64,000 nucleotides of DNA from Streptomyces sp. NRRL F-4489 (GCF_001509485.1 NZ_LLZI01000221.1:1-64000), one strand, 5' to 3'. Shown: positions 16,899 through 25,670, counted from the first letter of the stretch. Numbers and translations are program-made. Notes: a model not told the origin generated them from the letters alone.

Positions 16899-18812
16899 AT
16901 GACGGGTACGGGCATCAGACCGCTCGGCGGCGACGATCCGGTGCGGCTCGGCGGCTACGAGCTGCTGGGCCGCCTCGCCTCGGGCGGGATGGGCCGCGTC
17001 TACGTGGCGCGGTCCGCGGAGGACGGCGGGCTGGCCGCCGTCAAGACGCTGCTCGCCGAGGGCGCCATAGGTGAGACCGACCGCCGGCGGTTCGCCCGCG
17101 AGGTGACGCTGGCCCGGCGGATCGGCAGCGCCCGCACCGCCCGGGTCCTGGACGCCGACCCGCACGCCGAGCGCCCCTGGATGGCCATCGAGTACATCCC
17201 GGCGCCCTCACTGGCCGAACTCGTCGCCAGGGCGGGCACGGTGGGCCGCACGGCGGTGTACCGGATCGCGGCCGGGGTCGCCGAGGCCCTGGTGGCCCTG
17301 CACGCCGCGGGCATCGTCCACCGGGACGTCAAACCCCAGAACGTCCTGCTGCCGCACGACGGACCGCGCGTCATCGACTTCGGCATATCGCACGCCAGCG
17401 ATATGACGCGCACTCAGCTGACGCTGGGCACCATCGCCTTCACCTCGCCGGAGCAGGCCCGCGCCGAACCGTCCACCGCGGCCTCCGACGTCTACTCGCT
17501 CGGCGCGACGCTCTTCCACACCGCCGTCGGCCGCCCGCCCTATCCGGAGACCTCCGACACCATCCGGCTGCTGACCCTCGTCCAGCGCGGCGCACTGGAC
17601 CTCACCGGGCTGCCGGCCGGGCTGGACGGGCTGATCCGCCCGTGCCTGGCCGCCGATCCGCGCGACCGGCCGGCGCCCGCCGAGGTGCTGCGGCGGGTCC
17701 GCGCCGAGCTGGGTCCGGCCGGCGCGTGGCGGGGCGGCGGCCGGTTGCCGGCGCGCTGGACGGCCCTGATCGCGGCGTACGAGGCGCAGGGCCGGGCGCT
17801 GCGGGCGGAGGGCCGGGCGGCGGCCCGCACGATCGATCTGCGGACCCGGCCGGTGCCGCCGCCCCGGCCCACCCGCGCCTACACGGCACCCCGCGGCGCC
17901 GGTCCCGGCCGGGCCAAGCCGCCGTCCCCGAAACCGAAGGAGCCGAAGCCGAAAACCCGGAAACCGGAGACTCCGAAACCGAAGCCCGCGCAGCCGAAGC
18001 CGCCGCCCCCGAAGCCGAAACCCCCGCCGACGCCCGAGCCCGCGCCGCCGCCGTCCACCTCCTCCGGGGGCTCGTTCTGGGCCGTTCTCGCGCTCCTCGC
18101 CGTCGTGCTGTTCGTCTGGAAGCCCTGGGAGCACAGCGGCGCAGCGGACACCGCCAACGGGACGCCGAGCGGCCGCATTGGCAGCAGCCCGTACAGCGGG
18201 GGCGGTTCCGGTTCGCTCTCGGGCGGTTCCGCGGCCGGCGGCGGCGCCACCACCTCCCGCACCCCCACCCGGCCCTCCCTTCCCCGCTACTCGCCGTCGC
18301 CGACGCCCTTCGCGCCCCGGACGCCCAGCGCGGCGGACCTGGCGTTCTCGGCCGTGCGGGCCGGCGACTGCCTGGACGCGTACGCCGACGGGTACGGGAA
18401 GTGGAGCCGGACGCCCCCGGCCCGGGTGGACTGCCAGGCGGCCAACGCCTATCTGCGGGTGCGTTCGGTGCGGCACTCCGGGACCTGCCCGGCCGGGCCG
18501 GGCAGCACCGGCTGGTGGCACACGGCCGCGGACCTCTCGCCGGTCGGACTGTGCGTGGAGCGGCAGTTCCGGATCGGTCAGTGCTTCCTCGCCCGGGAGC
18601 GGAACGGGCAGCCGGCCGGCGCCGACCTGCTGACGCTGTGGAACTGCGGGGCGGCCAGGGTGCCCGCTGAGTTCCGCTTCATCATGCAGGTCAGCGCGGT
18701 CCTGCCGGCGTCGGCCGGCAGCCGCGCCTGCCCGCCCGACCAGGGCCGCCCCTACACCTACTCCTGGAACGTCTACGACGGCCGCAGCATCCTGTGCACC
18801 AAGGTCGCCTGA
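16899..18812 (+). CDS. Membrane Ser/Thr protein kinase (PASTA-less, PknB-like)
   Basis: This is a 637-residue kinase. Domain order: catalytic domain about 15-275, with GRLASGGMGRVYVA (P-loop), AAVKTLL (Lys), HRDVKPQNVLL (catalytic loop) and DFGISHA. A Pro/Lys-rich juxtamembrane linker of PKP repeats spans about 330-388. One transmembrane helix follows (FWAVLALLAVVLFVW, about 395-409), then a Ser/Gly-rich stretch. The extracellular domain has several Cys (GDCLDAY, VDCQAAN, GTCPAG, GLCVE, GQCFLA, WNCGAA, ACPPD, ILCTK), probably disulfide-bonded. It presumably senses an envelope signal. The ATG at 16899 follows GGGGGAGG. Confidence 0.92.
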   Translation: MTGTGIRPLGGDDPVRLGGYELLGRLASGGMGRVYVARSAEDGGLAAVKTLLAEGAIGETDRRRFAREVTLARRIGSARTARVLDADPHAERPWMAIEYIPAPSLAELVARAGTVGRTAVYRIAAGVAEALVALHAAGIVHRDVKPQNVLLPHDGPRVIDFGISHASDMTRTQLTLGTIAFTSPEQARAEPSTAASDVYSLGATLFHTAVGRPPYPETSDTIRLLTLVQRGALDLTGLPAGLDGLIRPCLAADPRDRPAPAEVLRRVRAELGPAGAWRGGGRLPARWTALIAAYEAQGRALRAEGRAAARTIDLRTRPVPPPRPTRAYTAPRGAGPGRAKPPSPKPKEPKPKTRKPETPKPKPAQPKPPPPKPKPPPTPEPAPPPSTSSGGSFWAVLALLAVVLFVWKPWEHSGAADTANGTPSGRIGSSPYSGGGSGSLSGGSAAGGGATTSRTPTRPSLPRYSPSPTPFAPRTPSAADLAFSAVRAGDCLDAYADGYGKWSRTPPARVDCQAANAYLRVRSVRHSGTCPAGPGSTGWWHTAADLSPVGLCVERQFRIGQCFLARERNGQPAGADLLTLWNCGAARVPAEFRFIMQVSAVLPASAGSRACPPDQGRPYTYSWNVYDGRSILCTKVA

Positions 18813-18831
18813 CGGGACGCGGCGGCACCGC

Positions 18832-19779
18832 CTACGCGCCGGCGAGGCGGGGGAAGAGGGCCTCCGCGCCGGTGCGGTTGACGGCTTCCAGGGCGCCGGG
18901 CTCCCAGCCGTCGTAGGCGTCCAGGTGGCCGGTGAAGTACGCGCCGGCCTCGGTGGGCGCGAAGGGCCAGTCGCTGCCGAAGTGGACGTGGCCGGGGGCG
19001 GCGAAGGCCAGCAGGGACGGCAGGGCGGTGGGGCTGCCGGACAGGGCGGTGTCGAAGTGGAAGCGCCGCAGGTCGGCCAGGAGCGCGTCGGAGGTGAGGT
19101 CCGGGCGGACCTGCGGGGCGGTGACGGCCACCCGGTGGGCGACGTAGGGGAGATAGCCACCGGCGTGCGCGAGGATCACCGTCATGCGGGGGTGGCGGCG
19201 CAGGACGCCGTTGACGGTCATGTGGACCGCGGTCCTGGTGGTGTCGAAGGTGAAGTCCAGCACCGGGGCGGGCAGGCCCGGCAGCCTCGGCACCGGCGGC
19301 TCGTTGGGGTGGACGAAGACGACCGCGGCGCGGGCGTCCAGCACCTCCCACAGCGGTTCGTAAGCCGGGTCGCCCAGGTAGCGGCCCTGGGCGCTGGCCA
19401 TCAACACCACACCGTCGGCGCCCAGTTCGTCCAGGGCGTGCACCGCCTCGGCCACCGCCGCGTCGACGTCCGGCAGCGGCAGGCTCGCGAACTGGCCGAA
19501 GCGGTCGGGCCGGTCCTTGACCAGCTCGGCGACCGCTTCGTTGACCGTACGGGCCAGGGCGCGCGCCCCGGTGCCGTCGCCGAGGTGGACGCCGGGCGCG
19601 CTGACGGACAGCACGCCGGTGGCGATGCCCTGGTCGTCCATCATCGCCAGGGCGCGGGACGCGTCCCAGACGGGCAGCGGCCAGCCGCCGGAGTCCAGAC
19701 CGCGGTCCTCCAAGGTGCGGAGGTAGGCGGGCGGCAGGGCGTGCTGGTGGACGTCGATACGGGCGGGAGTCGTCGTCAT
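18832..19779 (-). CDS. Amidohydrolase family protein (ACMSD-like)
   Basis: This is a 315-residue TIM-barrel metal hydrolase of the amidohydrolase_2/ACMSD group. It has the N-terminal metal ligands IDVHQHALP (HxH), VVFVHPNEP, TVILAHAGGYLPY and the C-terminal HFGSDWPFAP with the conserved Asp. Members decarboxylate or hydrate aromatic-derived acids. The gene is divergent from a MarR regulator with a perfect 18-bp palindrome between them, so it is likely induced by its substrate through that regulator. Confidence 0.9.
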   Translation of the reverse strand: MTTTPARIDVHQHALPPAYLRTLEDRGLDSGGWPLPVWDASRALAMMDDQGIATGVLSVSAPGVHLGDGTGARALARTVNEAVAELVKDRPDRFGQFASLPLPDVDAAVAEAVHALDELGADGVVLMASAQGRYLGDPAYEPLWEVLDARAAVVFVHPNEPPVPRLPGLPAPVLDFTFDTTRTAVHMTVNGVLRRHPRMTVILAHAGGYLPYVAHRVAVTAPQVRPDLTSDALLADLRRFHFDTALSGSPTALPSLLAFAAPGHVHFGSDWPFAPTEAGAYFTGHLDAYDGWEPGALEAVNRTGAEALFPRLAGA

Positions 19780-19794
19780 GGGGTCAGCCTCCGG

Positions 19795-19812
19795 TCGTTA
19801 GCTTGCTAACGA
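19795..19812. promoter_or_regulatory. Perfect palindrome TCGTTAGC-TT-GCTAACGA (MarR operator candidate)
   Basis: Perfect 8-bp arms lie across a 2-bp centre in the 55-bp gap between the divergent amidohydrolase and MarR genes. A partial second copy (TAAGCTAGC) lies nearer to the MarR start. The position and symmetry suit autoregulation by the MarR protein. Confidence 0.6.
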
Positions 19813-19834
19813 ATAGGCCGGTAAGCTAGCAGGT

Positions 19835-20329
19835 ATGCCGACCGGTAGCCAGGACACCGCCCGCCCCGCCGCCCCCGAGGAGGGGCCCGGCCCGGCCGTG
19901 CCGGACGGGGTGGAGGCGCTGGCGCAGGCCGCCGACGCGCTGTTCCTGGCGATGCGCAAGGCGCGCGGCCGCGCCGCCGAGGAGGGCGGCCTGTCGCTGG
20001 CCCAGCTCGCCCTGCTCGATCCGCTGGCCGGGGGCGCGGAGCTGCCGGTGGGGCGGCTCGCCGCGGCCGCCGGGGTGAGCGTGCCCACCGCCACCCGGAT
20101 GCTCCAGCAGCTCGACGCCAAGGGGACGGTGGCCCGGCGGCGCTCGCCGGAGGACGAGCGCCGGGTCCTGGTGCGGCTCACCGAGGACGGGCGCGACCGG
20201 CTCACCCGGCTGCGGAACCAGCGGCGCGCGGCCCAGGCCCGCGGTTTCGAAGCCTTCAGCCCCGAGGAGCGGGCCCAACTGGCCCGGCAGCTGGGGCGGC
20301 TCGCGGAGGTCATCGAACGCCAGGAGTGA
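19835..20329 (+). CDS. MarR family transcriptional regulator
   Basis: This 164-residue protein has the MarR winged-helix core: a recognition region GVSVPTATRMLQQLDAKG (about residues 80-97) and a wing with RRRSPEDERRVLVRLTEDG. The N-terminal 30 residues are Pro/Gly-rich and probably disordered. It is divergent from the amidohydrolase and likely represses it and itself through the palindrome between them. It ends at a strong hairpin shared with the convergent dehydrogenase operon. Confidence 0.92.
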   Translation: MPTGSQDTARPAAPEEGPGPAVPDGVEALAQAADALFLAMRKARGRAAEEGGLSLAQLALLDPLAGGAELPVGRLAAAAGVSVPTATRMLQQLDAKGTVARRRSPEDERRVLVRLTEDGRDRLTRLRNQRRAAQARGFEAFSPEERAQLARQLGRLAEVIERQE

Positions 20330-20335
20330 ACGAGC

Positions 20336-20377
20336 GGCGCCGGCGGCCGGGAGCGTGGCGCCCCGGCCGCCGGCGCC
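20336..20377. terminator. Bidirectional hairpin between convergent genes
   Basis: The 16-bp perfect stem GGCGCCGGCGGCCGGG with its complement at 20362-20377 encloses a 10-base loop. It lies between the stop codons of the MarR gene and the convergent molybdenum hydroxylase large subunit. No T-tract is present, as is common in Streptomyces. Confidence 0.75.
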
Positions 20378-20384
20378 GGCCGGA

Positions 20385-22523
20385 TCAGCCCAGGTCGCCG
20401 GCGCCCGCCGTCAGGACCCGGTCCGGGCGGATCGGCAGGTGGCGGTGGCGGACGCCGGTGGCGTGCCAGACCGCGTTGGCGATGGCCGCCGCGGCGCCCA
20501 CGATGCCGACCTCGCCGATGCCCTTGATGCCGACCGGGTCCTGCTCGTCCGGGTCGTCCACCCAGTCCGCCTCGACCACCGGGACGTCGGCGTTGGCGGC
20601 GACGTGGTAGCCGGCGAGGTCCGCGCCGACATGGCTGCCCCAGCGCTCGTCCCGGACCGCCTCCTCGTGCAGCGCCATGGACAGCCCCCAGATCATGCCG
20701 CCGACCAGCTGGCTGCGCGCGGTGAGGGGGTTGACGATCCGTCCGGCGGCGAAGATGCCCAGCATCCGCCGGACCCGCACCTCGCCGGTGGCCACATCCA
20801 CCGCGACCTCGGCGAACTGCGCGCCGAAGGCGTGCCGCTCCCGGCGCGGCAGCGCGGCCAGGGCCTCCGCGGTGTCCGAGCGGACGGTGATGCCCTCCGG
20901 GGGGATGCTGCCGCCCAGGGCCAGCTGCTCCCGCAGTGACCGGGCCGCGAGCGTGACCGCCCACGCCCAGGACCGGGTGCCCGCCGAACCGCCGGCCAGC
21001 ATCGCCTGCCCGAAGTCGCTGTCGCCGATCCGGACCCGTACGCGGTCCGGCGCGACGCCCAGCTCGTCCGCGGCGACCAGGGTCAGCGCGGTGCGCGCCC
21101 CGGTGCCGATGTCGGCCGCGGTGATCCGGACCGTGTAGTCGCCGTCCGCCTCCGCCGTCACCGCCGCCGTGGACGGTCCGGCCAGGGTGGGGAACGAGGC
21201 GGCCGCGGTGCCGGTGCCGAGCAGCCAGCGGCCCTCGCGCCGCACCCCGGGGCGCGGATCGCGGCCGGCCCAGCCGAAGCGGCGGGCGCCCTCCTCGAAG
21301 CACTCCAGCAGCCGCCGGCTGCTGTAGGGCAGCCCGGACAGCGGGCCCACCTCGGGCTCGTTGCGGACCCGCAGGGCGATCGGGTCGAGCCCGCACCGCG
21401 CGGCGAGCTCGTCCAGCGCGCACTCCAGGGCGAACGAACCCGGCGCCTCACCCGGGGCGCGCATCCACGTCGGGGTGGGGACGTCGAGCCGGATCACCCG
21501 GCTGACGGAGTGCAGCGCCTCGGTCTCGTACATCGCGCGGGGCACATCGGCGCTCCGCTCGACGAACTCGTGCACCGTCGAGGTCTGGTTCAGCCCCTCG
21601 TGATCCACCGCCCGCAGCCGCCCGTCGGGGTCGGCGCCGAGCCGCACCCGCTGGATCGTGGGGCTGCGGTAGCCGGTCAGCGAAAACATCTGACGACGCG
21701 TCAGCACGACCCGGACCGGGCGCTGCAGGACCGTCGCCGCCATCGCCGCGGCGACCTGCGGCGGACGGGCCCCCTTGGAGCCGAAGCCGCCGCCGACGTG
21801 CTCCGACCGCACCCGGACCGTGGACGGGTCCAGCGCGAACAGCCGCGCCAGCTCCTGCGCGACGTAGATGCTGCCCTGATTGCCGTCGATGATCTCCAGC
21901 CGGCCGGCGGCCCAGTAGGCGGTCGCCGCGTGCGGCTCCATGGGGTGGTGGTGCTCCTCGGGCGTGGTGTACTCCTCGTCCACCACGACCGCGGACGCGG
22001 CGAGCCCGGCCGCCAGGTCGCCCTTCCCGGCCTCCGAGGGGGAGTGCGCGGGGCCGGCCGGGACGTACGCCTCCGGGCGCCCGGCCGCGAACGCCACGTC
22101 GTGCGGCTCCTCGTCGTACTCGACCACCAGCGCCTCGGCGGCCTCCCGGGCCTGCTCGGAGGTCTCGGCGACGACCAGCGCCACCGGCCAGCCGGCGTAC
22201 GGCACGCGGTCGTGCTGGAACAGCTGGAGCGCCGGATCGGGCTTGCCCATGGGGCTGGCGTAATCCGACTCCAGTGCCTGGGCGTTGCCGTGGTGCAGGA
22301 CGGCCAGGACGCCGGGCATCGCCAGGACGGGAGCGGGGTCGAGGGAGCGGATCCGGCCGCGGGCGATGGTGGAGCCCACCAGCCAGCCGTGCGCCAGGCC
22401 CGCAAGGGGCACCTCGGCGGCGTAGCGGGCCGCGCCGGTGACCTTGTCGCGGCCCTCGATGCGGGTGTGCGCGGTGCCCACCGCGCCGGTGACCGGGACG
22501 GTCTCGGTCGTCGTGGTGGTCAT
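20385..22523 (-). CDS. Molybdopterin-binding subunit of aldehyde/xanthine dehydrogenase family
   Basis: This 712-residue large subunit belongs to a molybdenum hydroxylase. It has the N-terminal EGRDKVTGAARYAAE domain, the cofactor-binding HVGGGFGSKG loop, the RAPGEAPGSFALE region, and GIKGIGEVGIVGAAAA with the likely catalytic Glu at the C-terminus. The size and the companion subunits match the periplasmic PaoC/YagR type rather than fused xanthine oxidases. It is the last of three overlapping genes (4-bp ATGA overlap). It would oxidise an aldehyde or N-heterocycle with water as oxygen donor. Confidence 0.92.
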   Translation of the reverse strand: MTTTTTETVPVTGAVGTAHTRIEGRDKVTGAARYAAEVPLAGLAHGWLVGSTIARGRIRSLDPAPVLAMPGVLAVLHHGNAQALESDYASPMGKPDPALQLFQHDRVPYAGWPVALVVAETSEQAREAAEALVVEYDEEPHDVAFAAGRPEAYVPAGPAHSPSEAGKGDLAAGLAASAVVVDEEYTTPEEHHHPMEPHAATAYWAAGRLEIIDGNQGSIYVAQELARLFALDPSTVRVRSEHVGGGFGSKGARPPQVAAAMAATVLQRPVRVVLTRRQMFSLTGYRSPTIQRVRLGADPDGRLRAVDHEGLNQTSTVHEFVERSADVPRAMYETEALHSVSRVIRLDVPTPTWMRAPGEAPGSFALECALDELAARCGLDPIALRVRNEPEVGPLSGLPYSSRRLLECFEEGARRFGWAGRDPRPGVRREGRWLLGTGTAAASFPTLAGPSTAAVTAEADGDYTVRITAADIGTGARTALTLVAADELGVAPDRVRVRIGDSDFGQAMLAGGSAGTRSWAWAVTLAARSLREQLALGGSIPPEGITVRSDTAEALAALPRRERHAFGAQFAEVAVDVATGEVRVRRMLGIFAAGRIVNPLTARSQLVGGMIWGLSMALHEEAVRDERWGSHVGADLAGYHVAANADVPVVEADWVDDPDEQDPVGIKGIGEVGIVGAAAAIANAVWHATGVRHRHLPIRPDRVLTAGAGDLG

Positions 22524-23533
22524 CGGGTGGCCTCCTCGTTCCGCCGGCGCTCCTCGGCCAGCTCGGTCAGCACGGCGACGACGAGATTCCGGATCAGCGT
22601 CACCTTGTATCCGTTGCCGGGCAGCGGCTCGGCGGCGGCGAGTTCGGCGTCCGCGGCGGCGGCGAACGCCTCGGCGGTCGCCGGGCCGCCGAGCAGCGCC
22701 CGCTCCGCCGCCCGGGCCCGCCACGGCCGGGACGCGACCGCCCCGAACGCCAGTCGGACATCGTGCACCGCGCCGTCCCGGACCTCCAGCGCGGCCGCGA
22801 CCGAGCCGATCGCGAAGGCGAACGAGGCGCGCTCGCGGACCTTGCGGTAGCGGGAGGCGGCGGCGACCGGGGCCGGCGGCAGGGTGACGCCGGTGATCAG
22901 CGCGCCGGCCGGCAGCGCGGTCTCGCGGTGCGGGGTGTCGCCCACCGGGAGGTAGAACTCCGCCAGCGGCAGGCTGCCCGGGCCGTCGGCCGTCTCGTAG
23001 TGCACCACGGCGTCGAACGCGGCCAGCGCCACGCCCATGTCCGAGGGGTGCACGGCCACGCAGTGCGTACTGGCGCCCAGGATCGCGTGGTTGCGGTGCT
23101 CGCCCGCCACCGCCGGGCAACCGCTCCCGGGGGCGCGCTTGTTGCACGGCTTGGTCACATCGGTGAAGTAGGCGCAGCGGGTCCGCTGGAGGAGGTTGCC
23201 GCCGACCGTGGCCATGTTGCGCAGCTGCCCGGAGGCGCCGGCCAGCACGGCCTGGGCCAGCGCCGGATAGCGGCGCCGGACCTCGGGGTGCGCGGCCAGG
23301 TCGCTGTTGGTGACCGTCGCCCCGATCCGCAGCCCGCCGTCGTCGGTGGTCTCGATCCCGTCCAGCGGCAGTTCGCGGACGTCGACCAGCAGCGCGGGCC
23401 GCTCCACGCCGGTCTTCATCAGATCGACGAGGTTGGTGCCGCCGCCGAGATAGCGGGCCTCCTCGGCTCCGGCGCCGAGCAGCGCCAGCGCGCCCGGTAC
23501 GTCGGCCGCCCGCCGGTAGTCGAACTCCCTCAT
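22520..23533 (-). CDS. FAD-binding subunit of molybdenum hydroxylase with extra Fe-S motif
   Basis: This 337-residue middle subunit has the FAD-binding motifs RYLGGGTNLVDLMKTG (pyrophosphate loop) and the RNMATVGGNLLQ segment. After the latter comes a Cys-rich insert, RCAYFTDVTKPCNKRAPGSGC, typical of PaoB/YagS-type subunits that carry an additional [4Fe-4S] cluster. The start at 23533 overlaps the 2Fe-2S gene by 4 bp. Electrons would pass from the Mo centre through the Fe-S clusters to FAD. Confidence 0.92.
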   Translation of the reverse strand: MREFDYRRAADVPGALALLGAGAEEARYLGGGTNLVDLMKTGVERPALLVDVRELPLDGIETTDDGGLRIGATVTNSDLAAHPEVRRRYPALAQAVLAGASGQLRNMATVGGNLLQRTRCAYFTDVTKPCNKRAPGSGCPAVAGEHRNHAILGASTHCVAVHPSDMGVALAAFDAVVHYETADGPGSLPLAEFYLPVGDTPHRETALPAGALITGVTLPPAPVAAASRYRKVRERASFAFAIGSVAAALEVRDGAVHDVRLAFGAVASRPWRARAAERALLGGPATAEAFAAAADAELAAAEPLPGNGYKVTLIRNLVVAVLTELAEERRRNEEATR

Positions 23534-24120
23534 GCCACACCCTCCACATCCGCCACCGCCGCCGCACCGGGCAGCTCCACCGGGCCGGTGGGCCGCTCCC
23601 CGGCCGCCCGCGCGACCGCCTGCACGATCGACACATACGCGCCGCAGCGGCAAAGATTGCCGCTCATCCGCTCCCGGATCTCCTCGGCGGTCAGCGGCGG
23701 AACGCCCGCTTCCGGCCGGACGTCGGCGGTCGCCGCGCTCGGCCAGCCCGCCGCGTGCTCCTCGATCGCGGCGATGGCCGAACAGATCTGGCCCGGCGTG
23801 CAGTAGCCGCACTGGAAGCCGTCGAGCTCCAGGAACGCCTGCTGCACCGGGTGGAGTTCGTCGCCGTCCGCCACGCCCTCGATGGTGGTGACCTCGCGCC
23901 CCTCGGCGGCCACCGCGAGCTGGAGGCAGGAGACCACCCGGCGGCCGTCGAGCAGGACCGTGCAGGCACCGCACTGGCCCTGGTCGCAGCCCTTCTTGGT
24001 GCCGGTCAGGCCGAGCCGCTCGCGCAGCGCGTCCAGCAGGGTGGTGCGGTTGTCGACGGGCAGCGTGTGCTTCTCGCCGTTGATGGCCAAGGTGATGGCA
24101 CCGGCCGTCGATGGGGCCAT
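23530..24120 (-). CDS. [2Fe-2S] subunit of molybdenum hydroxylase
   Basis: This 196-residue small subunit has the plant-type ferredoxin cluster [18 protein letters not shown] (with the fourth Cys in VSCLQLA) and the second alpha-helical cluster [12 protein letters not shown] plus GNLCRCGAY. It is the first gene of the operon and resembles PaoA/YagT, but no Tat signal peptide is visible, so the complex is probably cytoplasmic. Two palindromes lie upstream, between it and the divergent TetR gene. Confidence 0.94.
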   Translation of the reverse strand: MAPSTAGAITLAINGEKHTLPVDNRTTLLDALRERLGLTGTKKGCDQGQCGACTVLLDGRRVVSCLQLAVAAEGREVTTIEGVADGDELHPVQQAFLELDGFQCGYCTPGQICSAIAAIEEHAAGWPSAATADVRPEAGVPPLTAEEIRERMSGNLCRCGAYVSIVQAVARAAGERPTGPVELPGAAAVADVEGVA

Positions 24121-24304
24121 GATCAGCCTTCTTTCACGTTCGTACGCGGTGTGGGGGCGGGGCGGAACCGTGAGGTCCGCGCGCGGGGGTGCTACGGGCG
24201 GGCGGATGCGGTGGGTACGGCGGGCGGGAGACCGGTCCCGGTGGCCGCCGGGCTTCCGGGCCGGCCGGATCCCCCCGCTCGGCTGCCGCTATGGTGGTCA
24301 CGAA

Positions 24305-24320
24305 GCGGACAGCTGTCCGC
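24305..24320. promoter_or_regulatory. Perfect palindrome GCGGACAGCTGTCCGC (TetR operator candidate 1)
   Basis: This 16-bp perfect palindrome lies in the divergent gap. Its core CGGACAGCTGTCCG differs by a single base from the second site 31 bp downstream. Confidence 0.65.
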
Positions 24321-24336
24321 TACCGTGGAAACCTAA

Positions 24337-24350
24337 CGGACAGTTGTCCG
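24337..24350. promoter_or_regulatory. Palindrome CGGACAGTTGTCCG (TetR operator candidate 2)
   Basis: The arms CGGACA and TGTCCG match the first site. The centre-to-centre distance of 31 bp is close to three helical turns, so two dimers would lie on the same DNA face. It lies 78 bp before the TetR start. Confidence 0.65.
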
Positions 24351-24427
24351 GTTAGCAAGGGGGTTTGTCCGCGCGGCCGCTCCACCGCAACAAGCCCAAC
24401 TCACCGGCCATTCCCGGGAGGAGAAGC

Positions 24428-25027
24428 GTGCACCGCCCTGAGGACACGCCCCGGCGCTCGGACGCCCGGCGGAACCGCGACCGCATCCTGGCGGTCGCGC
24501 TGGCCGAGCTGACCCGCTCCGCCGACGCCCCGCTCAGCGCGATCGCCCGGAAGGCCGGTGTCGGACAGGGCACCTTCTACCGCAACTTCCCCAACCGCGA
24601 GGCCCTCGTCCTGGAGGTCTACCGCCACGAGGTCCAGCAGCTCCGCGACGCCGCCGACCGCCTCCTGGCCACCCGGCCGCCCGACCGGGCCCTGCGCGCC
24701 TGGATGGACCACCTCGCCCGCTACGCCATGACCAAAGCGGGCCTGGCCGCCGCCCTGCGCCAGGCCACCGCCCCGCACGGCACCTTCGCCGCCCTGAGCC
24801 GCGGCCCGCTCACCGCCGCCGTCACCCTCCTGCTCACCGCGAACGAGGAGGCCGGCACCATCCGCCCCGGCGTCACCGCCGACGACTTCCTGCTGGCCAT
24901 CGCCGGCCTGTGGCAGCTCGATCCGCAGGCCGGCGGACGCGCCCGCGCCGAGCGCCTGCTGGACCTGGTGATGGACGGGCTGCGGGCCGGCGCGCCCCGG
25001 GGGGACGGCGCCGGGCGGTGCCCGTGA
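24428..25027 (+). CDS. TetR family transcriptional regulator of the dehydrogenase operon
   Basis: This 199-residue regulator starts at GTG 24428 after a strong GGGAGGAG. The N-terminal HTH (about 15-60) is RRNRDRILAVALAELT then AIARKAGVGQGTFYRNFPNREAL. The C-terminal domain is of the common SBP/TetR_C type. It is divergent from the PaoABC-like operon, and the two palindromes between them make it the probable repressor of that operon and of itself. The inducer is unknown but could be the aldehyde or heterocyclic substrate. Confidence 0.92.
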   Translation: MHRPEDTPRRSDARRNRDRILAVALAELTRSADAPLSAIARKAGVGQGTFYRNFPNREALVLEVYRHEVQQLRDAADRLLATRPPDRALRAWMDHLARYAMTKAGLAAALRQATAPHGTFAALSRGPLTAAVTLLLTANEEAGTIRPGVTADDFLLAIAGLWQLDPQAGGRARAERLLDLVMDGLRAGAPRGDGAGRCP

Positions 25028-25096
25028 ACGGGGTGCGTGAAGGGGGTGTTCGTACGGGGTGCTTGAGAGGCGTTCGTGAAAGGGGTGCGCCGCGCG

Positions 25097-25582
25097 TCAG
25101 TTGGCGGACAGCCGGACGCCGGTGACCAGATCCGGGCGGATCCGCAGGACGTGTTCCATCCGGTGGTCGGTCCAGGGGTGCAGCAGCGCCTGGTAGTGCG
25201 CCCGGTCGTCCGGGTCCGTCACCAGGCGGCAGTAGCCGGTCACCACCACGCTCCAGCCGCAGTGGGTGGCCGGGTCGATGGCGTCCGCCTCGTAGGCGAC
25301 CACCACGCCCTCGTCCGCCGCCTGCCGGGCCAGCGCCGCCAGCACCGCGCCCTCGTGGGTCCGCAGGATCACCGCGCCGTGGTGCAGGAGGTGGTTCACC
25401 GGGCGGATGGCCGGCAGCGCGTCCTGGGTGAAGACGATCCGGCCCAGCGAGACGCTGCCGAGCAGCCGCAGCGCCTCGGCGCGGTCCAGCGCGCTGCTGC
25501 GGCGGGAGGCCGCGCGGTCGGCCCAGTCCGCCAGGCAGGGGTCGGCGGCGGTGGTGGTGTGCCGGGCCGGAAGGTCGTGCAC
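25097..25582 (-). CDS. Pyridoxamine 5'-phosphate oxidase-like flavin-binding protein
   Basis: This 161-residue split-barrel protein has the motif ALRLLGSVSLGRIVFTQDALPAIRPVNH, typical of FMN- or F420-binding PPOX-family proteins found in DevR (DosR) regulons. AYEADAIDPATHCGWSVVVTGYCR is the second conserved segment. The biochemical role is unknown. It lies downstream of the flavohemoglobin gene on the same strand, with its own likely promoter containing a DevR-box-like palindrome. Confidence 0.88.
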   Translation of the reverse strand: MHDLPARHTTTAADPCLADWADRAASRRSSALDRAEALRLLGSVSLGRIVFTQDALPAIRPVNHLLHHGAVILRTHEGAVLAALARQAADEGVVVAYEADAIDPATHCGWSVVVTGYCRLVTDPDDRAHYQALLHPWTDHRMEHVLRIRPDLVTGVRLSAN

Positions 25583-25670
25583 GGCGGCTCCCTGTCTCCT
25601 CGGTGCGTCGGCGGCGGCCGCGCTGCGCGGCGGCCACGCCCAGTCAACGCCCTGGGGGTCGGTCGCGCCA

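Larger units (their letters stand above)
24121..24427. other. Divergent promoter region of dehydrogenase operon and TetR gene
   Basis: This 307-bp gap holds no gene. It contains two similar palindromes (24305-24320 and 24337-24350) close to the TetR start. The rest is GC-rich sequence without a recognisable signal. Confidence 0.6.
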
